Shown one piece after another: positions 29,766-38,335 of a stretch of DNA of 51,207 nt. A program made the translations under genes and the position numbers. The stretch covers positions 1 through 51,207 of the IMG/VR virus record IMGVR_UViG_3300020407_000005; one strand, written 5' to 3'. A model generated the notes under the pieces. It was not told where the DNA came from. It saw only the letters and a program-made list of their open reading frames with translations, and ran no database searches. Position 1 is the stretch's first letter; each line of letters begins with the position of its first letter. Source of the stretch: a virus.

Positions 29766-30638
29766 GTGTCCGATTCGATCCCGCAAAGCTTTGTCCAGCA
29801 GTTCGACACTTCGCTGCGACTGCTGGCCGCCCAGATGGACAGCCGGCTCAAGCCGTGTGTCACCGACCGCGGCATGATCACCGGTGAATCCTTCACCATC
29901 GCCAACATCGACCCGAGCGGCGACCTGCCGGCGGACAACGTGCGCCACGGCGACACGGAGTTCTCGGACATCGCGCACACCACCCGCGTGGTGCCCATGA
30001 AGGACTTCTTCGATGCGCTGCCGCTGGACCGCAGCGACATCCCGAAGATGCTGGTCAACCCGGTGACGGGCGGCCACTACATGCAGACCCTGGTGGGCAA
30101 GCGCAACCGCAAGGTCGACAACCTGATCTATCGCGCCTGCCGCGATGCGCAGCTGCTCAAGGACGGCACCAGCCAGGCGCTGCCCAGCGGCCAGAAGATC
30201 GCTGCCGGCGGCACGGGCTTCACCAAGGCCAAGGCCATCCAGGCCCGCAAGCTGTTCCGCGCGAACGAGAAGGACCAGCACGGCATGCCCGGCGAGAAGC
30301 TGTTCATCGCCTACACCGCCGACATGGTCGAGGACATCATGTCCGACACCACGCTGACCAGCGCCGACTATCTGGCCAACAAGTTCCTGCAGCAGGGCGA
30401 CGTCAGCGGCGACTGGCTGGGCTTCACCTGGATCCCGTTCGAGAGCATCGACGTGTCCGGCGGCACCTACTACACGGTGGCCTGGGCCAAGTCGGCGATC
30501 CACTACGGCGAAGGCTCCTTCGAGGGCCGTGTCGACCGCCGGCCCGACAAGAAGAACCTGTGGCAAACCGCCATGAACTGCTCGATGGCGGCTGGCCGCC
30601 AGGACGAGAAGGGCGTGGTCGAGATCGCCTACGTCTGA
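29766..30638 (+). CDS. Major capsid protein
   Basis: A 290-residue protein in the capsid position of BPP-1-type podoviruses. Typical features are an N-terminal helix (SFVQQFDTSLRLLAAQMDSR), the E-loop-like segment GESFTIANIDPSGDLPADNV, a spine helix (FTKAKAIQARKLFRANEKDQ), and a C-terminal A-domain region ending in WQTAMNCSMAAGRQDEKGVV. The phrase GEKLFIAYTADMVEDIM is common in this capsid family. It should form the icosahedral shell together with the next protein. The GTG start is preceded by AGGAGCACTCAAC. Confidence 0.9.
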   Translation: MSDSIPQSFVQQFDTSLRLLAAQMDSRLKPCVTDRGMITGESFTIANIDPSGDLPADNVRHGDTEFSDIAHTTRVVPMKDFFDALPLDRSDIPKMLVNPVTGGHYMQTLVGKRNRKVDNLIYRACRDAQLLKDGTSQALPSGQKIAAGGTGFTKAKAIQARKLFRANEKDQHGMPGEKLFIAYTADMVEDIMSDTTLTSADYLANKFLQQGDVSGDWLGFTWIPFESIDVSGGTYYTVAWAKSAIHYGEGSFEGRVDRRPDKKNLWQTAMNCSMAAGRQDEKGVVEIAYV

Positions 30639-30659
30639 CCCTGAAGGAGCACAAGCACC

Positions 30660-31118
30660 ATGGCTGAAATCACTTCCCGTCAAGCCGCCGCGATTGCCTC
30701 GCGCGGCAAGATGAGCCCGTCGAGCGCTGGCGTGATGCGCGTCAGCGTCATCCGCAGCCCGGCCACCGTCACCTGGGCGCAGAACGACACCTGCGGCAAT
30801 CGCGACCGCATCCCGGCGGGCTCGCGCATCCTGGGCTCGTTCATCAGTTCGGCTGCCGCCGGTGCCAGCGTCACGCTGAGCGTCGGCCTGCGCGCCTGGA
30901 CCGCGGACGGCTCCGGCACCGTGGTGGACGCAGCGGCGATCAACAACGCTGTGGCGGCCAGTTCGGCCATCAACGGCTTCAACGCCGGCGGTGTGCTGGT
31001 CACGTCCGGCGCCGAGTACGTGACCACGCAGGACACCGAGCCGTTCTTCACGCTGGGCGGTGCCACCCCCACCGCCAACGCCCAGGTGGTGGTGACCGTC
31101 GTCTACATCGCCCCCTGA
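30660..31118 (+). CDS. Probable capsid decoration (cement) protein
   Basis: A 152-residue beta-rich protein (VMRVSVIRSPATVTWAQNDT, ASVTLSVGLRAWTADGSGTV, AQVVVTVVYIAP). Its place directly after the capsid gene is that of the BPP-1 cement protein. No sequence motif proves it. A ribosome-binding site AAGGAGCACAAGCACC precedes the ATG. A strong terminator follows. Confidence 0.65.
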   Translation: MAEITSRQAAAIASRGKMSPSSAGVMRVSVIRSPATVTWAQNDTCGNRDRIPAGSRILGSFISSAAAGASVTLSVGLRAWTADGSGTVVDAAAINNAVAASSAINGFNAGGVLVTSGAEYVTTQDTEPFFTLGGATPTANAQVVVTVVYIAP

Positions 31119-31165
31119 TCGCAGGAGCACGGCCGGCGCTGGATGGGGATGCTGGCCGAGGCATT

Positions 31166-31200
31166 GAGAGGGGGCCCACGCGGTCCCCTCTCTTTTTTTT
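31166..31200 (+). terminator. Strong Rho-independent terminator after the capsid genes
   Basis: GAGAGGGG and CCCCTCTC form a perfect eight-pair stem around an eleven-base loop, followed by eight T. It separates highly expressed capsid genes from the tail genes, whose first ATG lies only 15 bases later, so partial read-through is expected. Confidence 0.92.
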
Positions 31201-31214
31201 GAGAGGCCCGCCGC

Positions 31215-31784
31215 ATGTCTTCGTCCGCCGTCTCGATTTGCTCGAATGCCCTGCTGGAGCTGGGCGACAAGCCGATCGCCTCGTTCAGCTACAGCGAGGG
31301 CGAGCGCGCCCGCACCGCTGGCAATCTGTGGCCCCAGGTGCGCGACTACCTGCTGCGCAAGCACGCATGGCCCTGCGCACGCCGCCGACTGATCCTGGCG
31401 CCCGAGAGCACCACGCCCGACTTTGACTGGGGCTACAGCTTCGCGTTGCCCGGCGACTGGCTGCGCACGCTGCAGGTCGGCAAGCGCGGCGAGCGGCTGG
31501 ATTACGAGGTGGAGGGCCGGAAGATCCTGGCCAACACCAACGTGCTGCCGCTGGTGTACGTGTGGCGCAACGAAGACCCGGCACTGTGGGACACCTCGCT
31601 GTGCGATGCGGCGGCGGCCGAGATGGCGGCGCGCCTGGCCTACCCGATCACGCAGAGCGCCAGCCTGGTGCAGCTCAAGCGGCAGATCGCCGACCAGGCG
31701 CTGAAGGAAGCCAAGGCGCTGGCGGGCCAGGACAACGAGCCCGAGGATTGGGGCGACAGCCCCTTCACTGACGTGCGGTACTGA
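31215..31784 (+). CDS. Tail tubular protein A (T7 gp11-like)
   Basis: A 189-residue protein of the podovirus tail-tube A family. Marks are VSICSNALLELGDKPIASFS, ARTAGNLWPQVRDYLLRKHA, WPCARRRLILAP, FDWGYSFALPGDWLRTLQV, and the C-terminal AAAEMAARLAYPITQSASL. It joins the portal to the nozzle. Two possible ATG codons are not an issue here, as the frame begins at this ATG. Confidence 0.92.
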   Translation: MSSSAVSICSNALLELGDKPIASFSYSEGERARTAGNLWPQVRDYLLRKHAWPCARRRLILAPESTTPDFDWGYSFALPGDWLRTLQVGKRGERLDYEVEGRKILANTNVLPLVYVWRNEDPALWDTSLCDAAAAEMAARLAYPITQSASLVQLKRQIADQALKEAKALAGQDNEPEDWGDSPFTDVRY

Positions 31785-31785
31785 C

Positions 31786-33951
31786 ATGCCGCGCCAGGAC
31801 ACTCTCCAGACCGGCTTTACCTCCGGTGAGCTGACCCCGCGGCTGGCTGGCCGCGTGGACGTGGCCAAGTACGCGCAGGGCGTCAAGCGCGGCCGCGACG
31901 TGGTGATCTACCAGCACGGTGGCGCCACGCGCCGGCCCGGCTCGGACCTGCTGGCCAGCACCAGGAGCGACGGCCAGGCCCGCCTGGTGCCGTTCGTGGC
32001 CAGCTCCACTGCTGCCTACATGCTCGAGTTCGGGGCGGGCTACATCCGCTTCTGGCGCAACGGCGCGCTGCTGGGTGCACCTTACGAGGTGGCCACGCCC
32101 TACAGCATCGATCAGGTGTGGACCCTGGACTTCACGCAGGGCGCGGACACCATGTTCATCTTCCACCCAGCCCTGCAGCCCTACCGGCTGCGGCGCTTCG
32201 GTGACACGCGCTGGTCGCTGGAGGTGGCGCCCATCGACCCACTGCCGTTCGACGAGATCGGCCGGCGCCAGGCCACCGCCATCACGCTCGGTGCGACGGG
32301 CACCGGCAGCACGTCGGCCACGGCCGGCGCCGCGGCTTTCCTGGCCGCCGACGTGGGCCGCACGATCACGCACAACGGCGGCGAAGCGACCATCACCGCG
32401 GTGGGCAGCAGCACCGGCGCCACGGTCAACGTCACCTCGCCATTCGCCGGCGCCACACTGCCAGCCAGCGAGTGGGTGATGACCGGCAGCCCGCAGACGG
32501 CGTGCAAGCCCTCCGACAAGGAGCCCATCGGCAAGATCACCACGCTGACGCTGACCGACGCTGGCTGGCGCAGCGACGACGTGGGCCGCTTCGTCAGCCT
32601 CAACGACGGCTTGCTGCGCATCACCGCGGTGTCATCCGACACCATCGCATCGGCCCGCATCGAGCAGGTGCTGGCCTCCGACATCGCGGCCGAGGCCAGC
32701 GCCTGGACGCTGGAATCTGCGGTGTGGAACGCGCAGGACGGCTACCCCTGCACCGGCACGCTGCACCAGCAGCGCCTGGTGGCCGGCGGCACGCCGCGCT
32801 ATCCGCAGACCATCTGGGGCTCGCGCGTCGGCCTGTACCTGGACTTCCAGAAGGGCACGCTCGACGATGACGCCTACAGCCACGAGCTGGGCAGCGACGA
32901 GATCCAGCCCATCCGCTACCTGCAGAGTGCTCGCGACCTGATGGCCATCACCTACGGCGGCTGCTGGACGCTCAGCGGCGGCATCGAAAAGCCGATCACC
33001 GCCACCAACGTGCGGGCCATGCAGCAGAGCAACGTGGGCGCCGCCGGCTGCCGGCCCGAGCAGGTCGACAACGACCTGTTCTACGTGCAGCGCGGCAAGT
33101 CCCATCTGCGCAGCGTGTTCTACAGCGTGGAACTGGCAGGCTACGACGCCGACGAGATGAGCACGCTGAGCGAGCACCTGGTGCAGGGAGGCATCATGGC
33201 GATGACGTTCCAGCAGAGCCCCGAGCGGGTGCTGTGGATGGTCAAGGCCGACGGCACGTTGGTGACGTTGACGCACTCGCGCAAGCAGCAGATCAGCGCT
33301 TTCGTGGCCGGCAGCATGGCCGGCGGTGGCGTCATCGAGTCCATGGCCACCATCCCCGAGGGCGGCGAGGACCAGACCTACATGGTGGTGCGCCGCACGA
33401 TCAACGGCAGCACGCGCCGCTACGTCGAGCGCATGAACTGGGCGGCCTGCCAGGACTGCCGCACGGTGCGCGCGCTGTCACCGGCCAGCGCCACCATCAC
33501 CGGGCTGACGGCTTACGCCGGCGCCAGCGTGGCGGTGGTGGCCGACGACGTGGACCTGGGTGACTTCACGGTGACGGCCGGCGGCCAGATCACGCTGCCG
33601 CGCACTGCCTCGCAGGTCACGGTCGGGTTCCGGTCCACGCCCACCATCAAACTGCTGCCCCCAGAAGTGGGCACCGGGATGGGGGCATCGTCTGGCCGGT
33701 CGGTGCACAACGGCAAAACGTCGGTGCTGTTCCAGCACACGCTGGGCTGCGAGGTCAACGGCCAGGCGCTGGGCTTCCGGCAGCTGGGCGAAGGAATCAT
33801 CGGCAACCCCATCGACCCCATTGACGGTTGGATCAACGTGTCCGACGCTGGCTGGGACATCGATGCCGGCGAAGTCGAGATCACGCAGCCGCGCTGCTAC
33901 CCCTGGACCATCCTCGCGGTGGTCCGCCGCATCACCTCCAACCCCGGATGA
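31786..33951 (+). CDS. Tail nozzle protein (tail tubular protein B, T7 gp12-like)
   Basis: A 721-residue nozzle protein. The N-terminus TGFTSGELTPRLAGRVDVAK and the following YQHGGATRRPGSDLLA are highly typical of the gp12-like family, as are FVASSTAAYMLEFGAGYIRF and PQTIWGSRVGLYLDFQKGTL. It forms the tip of the short tail, to which fibres attach. It starts one base after the stop of the tail-tube gene, and its own stop overlaps the acetyltransferase start (ATGA). Confidence 0.93.
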   Translation: MPRQDTLQTGFTSGELTPRLAGRVDVAKYAQGVKRGRDVVIYQHGGATRRPGSDLLASTRSDGQARLVPFVASSTAAYMLEFGAGYIRFWRNGALLGAPYEVATPYSIDQVWTLDFTQGADTMFIFHPALQPYRLRRFGDTRWSLEVAPIDPLPFDEIGRRQATAITLGATGTGSTSATAGAAAFLAADVGRTITHNGGEATITAVGSSTGATVNVTSPFAGATLPASEWVMTGSPQTACKPSDKEPIGKITTLTLTDAGWRSDDVGRFVSLNDGLLRITAVSSDTIASARIEQVLASDIAAEASAWTLESAVWNAQDGYPCTGTLHQQRLVAGGTPRYPQTIWGSRVGLYLDFQKGTLDDDAYSHELGSDEIQPIRYLQSARDLMAITYGGCWTLSGGIEKPITATNVRAMQQSNVGAAGCRPEQVDNDLFYVQRGKSHLRSVFYSVELAGYDADEMSTLSEHLVQGGIMAMTFQQSPERVLWMVKADGTLVTLTHSRKQQISAFVAGSMAGGGVIESMATIPEGGEDQTYMVVRRTINGSTRRYVERMNWAACQDCRTVRALSPASATITGLTAYAGASVAVVADDVDLGDFTVTAGGQITLPRTASQVTVGFRSTPTIKLLPPEVGTGMGASSGRSVHNGKTSVLFQHTLGCEVNGQALGFRQLGEGIIGNPIDPIDGWINVSDAGWDIDAGEVEITQPRCYPWTILAVVRRITSNPG

Positions 33952-34412
33952 TCCCCACCATGATCAGAGAAGCCATCCCCTCCGACATCCCGCGCATGGT
34001 CGACCTGGGCCGCGTCATGCACGCCGAGAGCCCACGCTTCAGCCGCATGGCGTTCGACGGCGATCGAGCCGCGGCCACCATCGCGCGGCTGATCGACATG
34101 CCCGAGGGCTTCGCCTGGGTCTACGAAGATGCCGACGGCCAGGTGGTGGGCGGCCTGCTGGGGCTGGTCATGCCGCAGTGGTTCAGCCACGAGCTGACGG
34201 CCTGCGACATCGCGCTGTTCATCGAGCCCGCGCACCGCGGCAGCATGGCGGCCGTGCGGTTGGTCAACACCTACCGGGCCTGGGCGCATGACCAAGGCGT
34301 CGAGCCGGGCATGGTGCAGATCGGCATCCTCACCGGTGTGGAGGTGGAGGGCACCGAGCGCCTGCTGCAGCGCCTGGGCTGGCAGCGCGCCGGCCTGGTG
34401 ATGGAGGCCTGA
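33948..34412 (+). CDS. GNAT-family N-acetyltransferase
   Basis: A 154-residue protein resembling GNAT acetyltransferases: an N-terminal REAIPSDIPRMVDLGRVMHA, core strands GFAWVYEDADGQVVGGLLGL, and a possible CoA-binding loop near EPAHRGSMAAVRLVNTYRAW (the usual Q/R-x-x-G-x-G/A pattern is degenerate). The ending LLQRLGWQRAGLVMEA is the usual last strand. GNAT-like genes often sit among podovirus tail genes; the substrate is not known. Two Met codons are possible (33948 and 33960); the first gives an ATGA overlap. Confidence 0.85.
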   Translation: MIPTMIREAIPSDIPRMVDLGRVMHAESPRFSRMAFDGDRAAATIARLIDMPEGFAWVYEDADGQVVGGLLGLVMPQWFSHELTACDIALFIEPAHRGSMAAVRLVNTYRAWAHDQGVEPGMVQIGILTGVEVEGTERLLQRLGWQRAGLVMEA

Positions 34413-34414
34413 CC

Positions 34415-34951
34415 ATGTGCGTGCAACTTGCAAACGCCGCGATGGCGATGGGCGGCGACCTGGCCGGCGCCAACGGCGCCATCCAGCAGGGCGGCACCAT
34501 GCAGGCGCTGTCGGGCGGGCTGGGTGCGCTGGGTGACCTGGCCATGGGCGCCACGCGCGCCAAGGCTGCCCGGGCCGATGCCGCCGCTGAACGCGCCGCG
34601 GGTCAGCAGCGCGCGAGCCGCATCCGCGATGCCGGCGCTGAGACGCTGGGCGCCGCCCGCGCGCAGCTGGCCGCCAGTGGCGTCAAGGTCGGCGCCGGGT
34701 CCGCGCTGGACATCGAACGCCGCATCGTGCGCAATGTCGAGCAGGATGCAGGCGTGGCCATCCTCACCGGCGAGCGGCGGGCGCAGGCCCTGGATGCACA
34801 GGCCCGCTACAGCCAGGCCGCCGGCATCAACAGCGCGCTGGACGGCCTGGGCGGCGCGGTGGACAACTGGAAGCGCAGCCGGCGGGCCACCGAAGGCCCG
34901 GGCGGGTCCGCGCTCGATGCGTTCTGGCGCACCGGCACCACGGGGGATTGA
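34415..34951 (+). CDS. Internal virion protein, T7 gp14-like
   Basis: A 178-residue Ala-rich protein beginning MCVQLANAAMAMGGDLAGAN and continuing with a long helical section (AARADAAAERAAGQQRASRI, then GAETLGAARAQLAASGVKVG). The segment ASGVKVGAGSALDIERRIVRN is characteristic of gp14-like core proteins ejected first into the host to help build the DNA channel across the envelope. Confidence 0.8.
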   Translation: MCVQLANAAMAMGGDLAGANGAIQQGGTMQALSGGLGALGDLAMGATRAKAARADAAAERAAGQQRASRIRDAGAETLGAARAQLAASGVKVGAGSALDIERRIVRNVEQDAGVAILTGERRAQALDAQARYSQAAGINSALDGLGGAVDNWKRSRRATEGPGGSALDAFWRTGTTGD

Positions 34952-34954
34952 GGC

Positions 34955-36997
34955 ATGGCACGGATCGATGCAGGCGGCCAGTTCGGCCGCGACGTGGCGC
35001 CCGCCACCAACCTGGCCAGCGTGCCGACGCCGCGGGCCGCCTTCGGCTCCACGCAGTCGATGGACCAGGCCGGCCAGCAGGTGATGAACGAGGGCCTGCG
35101 GCAAGAGCGCCAGCAACTGCACGAAGCGGACATGGCGCGCAAGGCCGCCGACCGGTTACAGGCCCAAGCTCAGTTCTACACGTACAAAGACCGTCTTGAC
35201 GACGCGATGAAGCAGCTTGGATCTGATATCCAGCAGGGCGCCATCGACAAGACCAAAGCTGCAAACGAGTGGAACGCCCGCTCCAAGGACATCTTGGCTG
35301 GCGCGCTCGATGGCGTTCCTGATCGGGAACGAGAGGCTGTTGGCCTCGAACTGCAGACCCATGCACAGCGCATCACCAGCAAGGTTGGTGATCTGGTTCG
35401 CGAGCGTGATCAGCAGGATGTGGTTACCGCGATCAACACGACCCTGGAATACACGCAGCGGCTGGCGGTCACGGATCCAGAGATGGCACGGTCGATCGTG
35501 CAAAAAACGCTTGCTGCTGCCGGCCCATTCTCCGGATTGAAACCCGACCAGCTGCGCAAAGCGGAACAGGGCTGGGTCGAAGAGACGGCCTACACGCGGG
35601 CCTTCACGGCGGTCAACGCGGCCAAGAGCGACAACAAGGCGCTGTCCACGGTGGAGCAGGGCCTGGCGCAGAACACCGACCTGGACCCGCAGCGCAAGGC
35701 GGCGCTGCTGGCGCAGATCGACGGATACCGCGCCAACAACGAGGCGCGCGCCATCCGCGAAGCGCAGCGTGCCGAGATCGCCGCGCAGCGCGCACAGCGT
35801 GAGTCGTCGCAGGCCTTCAGCGTGCTGTCGAGCTGGGCGCTGTCGGGCAAGGCCGCGAACCCCGACGCCAACGCCAGCCTGGTCGCGCGGCTGACGCCGG
35901 CCGACCGCGAGGCGTACAAGGCCCTGGCCGCCGAAGTGCCGATGCGCGCCGCGGCTGCGATGCTGCCGCTGGACACGCAGCAGCAGCAGATTGACACCCT
36001 CAAGGCACAGCGCAACCAGTTCGGCACCGATCAGCGGCTGGAGCAGGAGATCAACCGCCGCGAGCAGGTGCTGAACGATGCCCGGCGCGAGTACCAGCAA
36101 GACCCGCTGCGGGCAGCGCAAGAGCGCGGCATCCTCGACCAGCCGCTGCAGCCGCTGCGCACCGACAGCATTGACGGCTTGGTGTCAGGCATGGCCGTGC
36201 GCGTGCAGCAGGCCCAGACCACGGCCACGCGCGTGGGCCGGCCGGTGTCGCCGCTGCTGAGCGAAGAAGCCGGCCGCCTGGGCGACATGCTGAACGCCCT
36301 GGCGCCGGCCCAGCGCTCACGAAGCATCGCTTCGCTCGCCGCAGTGATGCCGCCATCCATGGCACAGGCGCTTGCCGAGCAAATGAACGACAAGGACCGC
36401 GCGACTGCGCTGGCATTCAGCATGGCTGGAAGCCGCACCACCAACAACCGATTTGCTTCGGAGCTGCTGCTGCGCGGCGCACAGGCCAAGAAGGACGGCA
36501 CGAGCACCAAGGGCGAGAAGGAGCCGGCGCTCAAGGCTGCCCAGTGGCAGGCCAACATCGCCGCGCAGCTCGAAGGAGTGTTTCCCCAGCAGACCTTCAC
36601 CGACCAGGCCCGGGATGCCGCGGTGCTGGTGGCCCACGGGATCGCGGCAGAGCAGGGTGGGGCGTTGAGCAAGGATGACCTTCAGCGTGCCGTGCGCTTG
36701 GCCATCGGTGGCTCGCTCGAGGAGGTCAACGGGCGCCGTGTCCCAATCCCGGCCGGCTTCTCGCGGGCCGATTTGGAGAAGAGGCTCCGCACTGTCTCAA
36801 CGGAGGAAATCAGGGCGCAGGCGGGCCCTACGGTGCGCGCCGCAGGAGCAGAAATTCCGGTTGCCGAGTTCGTGAAACGGCTGCCGGCCGCTGAGCTGAT
36901 GCCGATGAAGCCGGGGCAGTACGTGGTGCTGGCCGAAGGGCGCCCGGTGGTGTCGCCAACCGGCCGGCCGGTGGTGATTGGACTTGGGGTGCGCTGA
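34955..36997 (+). CDS. Internal virion protein, T7 gp15-like
   Basis: A 680-residue, helical protein beginning MARIDAGGQFGRDVAPATNL. It has coiled-coil-like blocks (GLRQERQQLHEADMARKAAD, LDTQQQQIDTLKAQRNQFG) and a central region NALAPAQRSRSIASLAAVMP, in keeping with the internal core and ejection proteins of podoviruses. The C-terminus ends in a strand-rich MKPGQYVVLAEGRPVVSPTG. It follows the gp14-like gene and shares a base with the next start (TGATG). It should be ejected with the DNA. Confidence 0.8.
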   Translation: MARIDAGGQFGRDVAPATNLASVPTPRAAFGSTQSMDQAGQQVMNEGLRQERQQLHEADMARKAADRLQAQAQFYTYKDRLDDAMKQLGSDIQQGAIDKTKAANEWNARSKDILAGALDGVPDREREAVGLELQTHAQRITSKVGDLVRERDQQDVVTAINTTLEYTQRLAVTDPEMARSIVQKTLAAAGPFSGLKPDQLRKAEQGWVEETAYTRAFTAVNAAKSDNKALSTVEQGLAQNTDLDPQRKAALLAQIDGYRANNEARAIREAQRAEIAAQRAQRESSQAFSVLSSWALSGKAANPDANASLVARLTPADREAYKALAAEVPMRAAAAMLPLDTQQQQIDTLKAQRNQFGTDQRLEQEINRREQVLNDARREYQQDPLRAAQERGILDQPLQPLRTDSIDGLVSGMAVRVQQAQTTATRVGRPVSPLLSEEAGRLGDMLNALAPAQRSRSIASLAAVMPPSMAQALAEQMNDKDRATALAFSMAGSRTTNNRFASELLLRGAQAKKDGTSTKGEKEPALKAAQWQANIAAQLEGVFPQQTFTDQARDAAVLVAHGIAAEQGGALSKDDLQRAVRLAIGGSLEEVNGRRVPIPAGFSRADLEKRLRTVSTEEIRAQAGPTVRAAGAEIPVAEFVKRLPAAELMPMKPGQYVVLAEGRPVVSPTGRPVVIGLGVR

Positions 36998-38148
36998 TGG
37001 ACTTCGACAACACGCAGGCGATCAATGAGCTGATCGCCAACCCGCCGCCGCTGAAGCCTGTGGCCACTACCCAGAAGTGGAACGCCTGGACCGCGCCACT
37101 ACGGGCTGTGGCTGCCGGCGTGGCAGAAATGGCGGGCACCCTCTCTTCGGTGCAGCCGCAGATGGACGCCAACCGGCCCATGCCGGAGATCCTCCTGGAA
37201 GAGCAGCGGCGGTGGCAGCAGCGCTACGGTGACCGAACCGAGTCGCAGGTCATGCGGGACGTCGCGCGCGATCTGAGGCCCGATCCAAACACAGCTGGCG
37301 TCGCAGAGAACATCGTCTTTGGCCTGGGCCGAGGCCTGACCAAGGGTGCGCTGTACCTGGGGGCGGGTGGTCCGATCCTGGGCGCCGCCGCCTTTGGCGT
37401 TGACGAAGGCGCGACCACCATGGCTGACCTGCAACAGCAGGGCGTCGATGCCAACACCGCGCTGAAGGCAGGTGTTGCTGCTGGCGTTGGTGGCACCGTA
37501 GGTTTGGCGCTGCCCATGGCCGGCTCTACCGTGGGGCGCACAGTCGGGCTATGGGCCGTGGGCGGTCCCGGCGCCTTCGTTGCCCAGCAGGCAGCGACGC
37601 AGAAGATCCTGCGTGATGCCGATTACGGGCGCATCGCGGAAAGCTACGATCCGCTGGACCCGGTAGGGCTGGCTGTCGCGGCACTGGTGCCAGGCGTCTT
37701 CGCCGGCCTGCATATCAGGGGACTGCGAAGACCTGGAGAGGCCGCGCCGACGCCAGAGGCCGCCCCACCCCGCCCAGCCGTGGACCTGGATGCCGTCGAC
37801 GCCGCGATGACGCACAACCTGACCGCTCAGGCAGACGCACTGGCAAAACTGCCGCCGGAAACCTTGCCGGACGATGCCCCGCTCCCAGGTCCTGTCGCAA
37901 AGCTGAAGCCTGAGCCGGAACAGGGGCTGACGCCAGAAGCGGCCCGGCCTGCCGCTGAGCAAGCCATCGACCTGCAGACCGTTTCGCCAGACTTGCCTGT
38001 GCGGGTGTCCGATGACGGGCGTCTGGTGACGGTGGACGAAGAGATGAACGCGGTGCGCCAAGACGCCCGCAACGGGTCCGACTTTGAGCTGGGCCACGAC
38101 GACGCGCCGCTGCTGCAGGTCGCGGCGGAGTGCTTTCTTACGCTGTGA
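36997..38148 (+). CDS. Internal virion protein-like component
   Basis: A 383-residue protein. The first 100 residues are helical; a Gly/Ala-rich hydrophobic section follows (TKGALYLGAGGPILGAAAFG, GVAAGVGGTVGLALPMAGST), which could cross a membrane; the last part is Pro/Ala-rich and ends in PLLQVAAECFLTL. Membrane-seeking regions are expected in ejection proteins. In relatives this part may be joined to the next large protein. Here a minus-strand gene separates them. The function is inferred from position. Confidence 0.7.
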   Translation: MDFDNTQAINELIANPPPLKPVATTQKWNAWTAPLRAVAAGVAEMAGTLSSVQPQMDANRPMPEILLEEQRRWQQRYGDRTESQVMRDVARDLRPDPNTAGVAENIVFGLGRGLTKGALYLGAGGPILGAAAFGVDEGATTMADLQQQGVDANTALKAGVAAGVGGTVGLALPMAGSTVGRTVGLWAVGGPGAFVAQQAATQKILRDADYGRIAESYDPLDPVGLAVAALVPGVFAGLHIRGLRRPGEAAPTPEAAPPRPAVDLDAVDAAMTHNLTAQADALAKLPPETLPDDAPLPGPVAKLKPEPEQGLTPEAARPAAEQAIDLQTVSPDLPVRVSDDGRLVTVDEEMNAVRQDARNGSDFELGHDDAPLLQVAAECFLTL

Positions 38149-38335
38149 GCAAGAAAGGTAAGGCCAAGATCAGCATCAGGACACAGAGCGCCAGCAGCAC
38201 ACCGACGAAGAGGCCGTATTCCTTGATGGCACTGATAGCGCCCTTCATCGAATTGCCGCCTGCAAGATAGCCAAGGAATGCAATCCACAGCACCCCGACA
38301 AGGGCCGCTCCACCGAATATGAGGAATTGACGCAT
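38138..38335 (-). CDS. Minus-strand two-helix membrane protein inside the late operon
   Basis: A 65-residue protein with two transmembrane helices: about 4-24 (FLIFGGAALVGVLWIAFLGY) and 41-62 (GLFVGVLLALCVLMLILALP), joined by a polar loop with NSMKGAISAIKEY. It is transcribed against the late genes. Its start and that of the next plus-strand gene lie in one palindrome CATGGCCATG, so the two genes diverge from the same bases. A second ATG (38341) is possible. This may be a lysogeny-expressed cargo gene (superinfection exclusion type) or a membrane regulator. Function is not known. Confidence 0.6.
   Translation of the reverse strand: MRQFLIFGGAALVGVLWIAFLGYLAGGNSMKGAISAIKEYGLFVGVLLALCVLMLILALPFLLTA

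Noticed and set aside
29569-29877. 102-residue plus-strand frame starting in the second 19-bp repeat
   Set aside because: It overlaps the capsid gene start out of frame and has no domain; the repeat element explains its first residues.
23064-31200. Diversity-generating retroelement, as in Bordetella phage BPP-1
   Set aside because: The virion genes resemble BPP-1, so I looked for a reverse transcriptase, an Avd-like gene and a template repeat near either receptor-binding gene. None was found.
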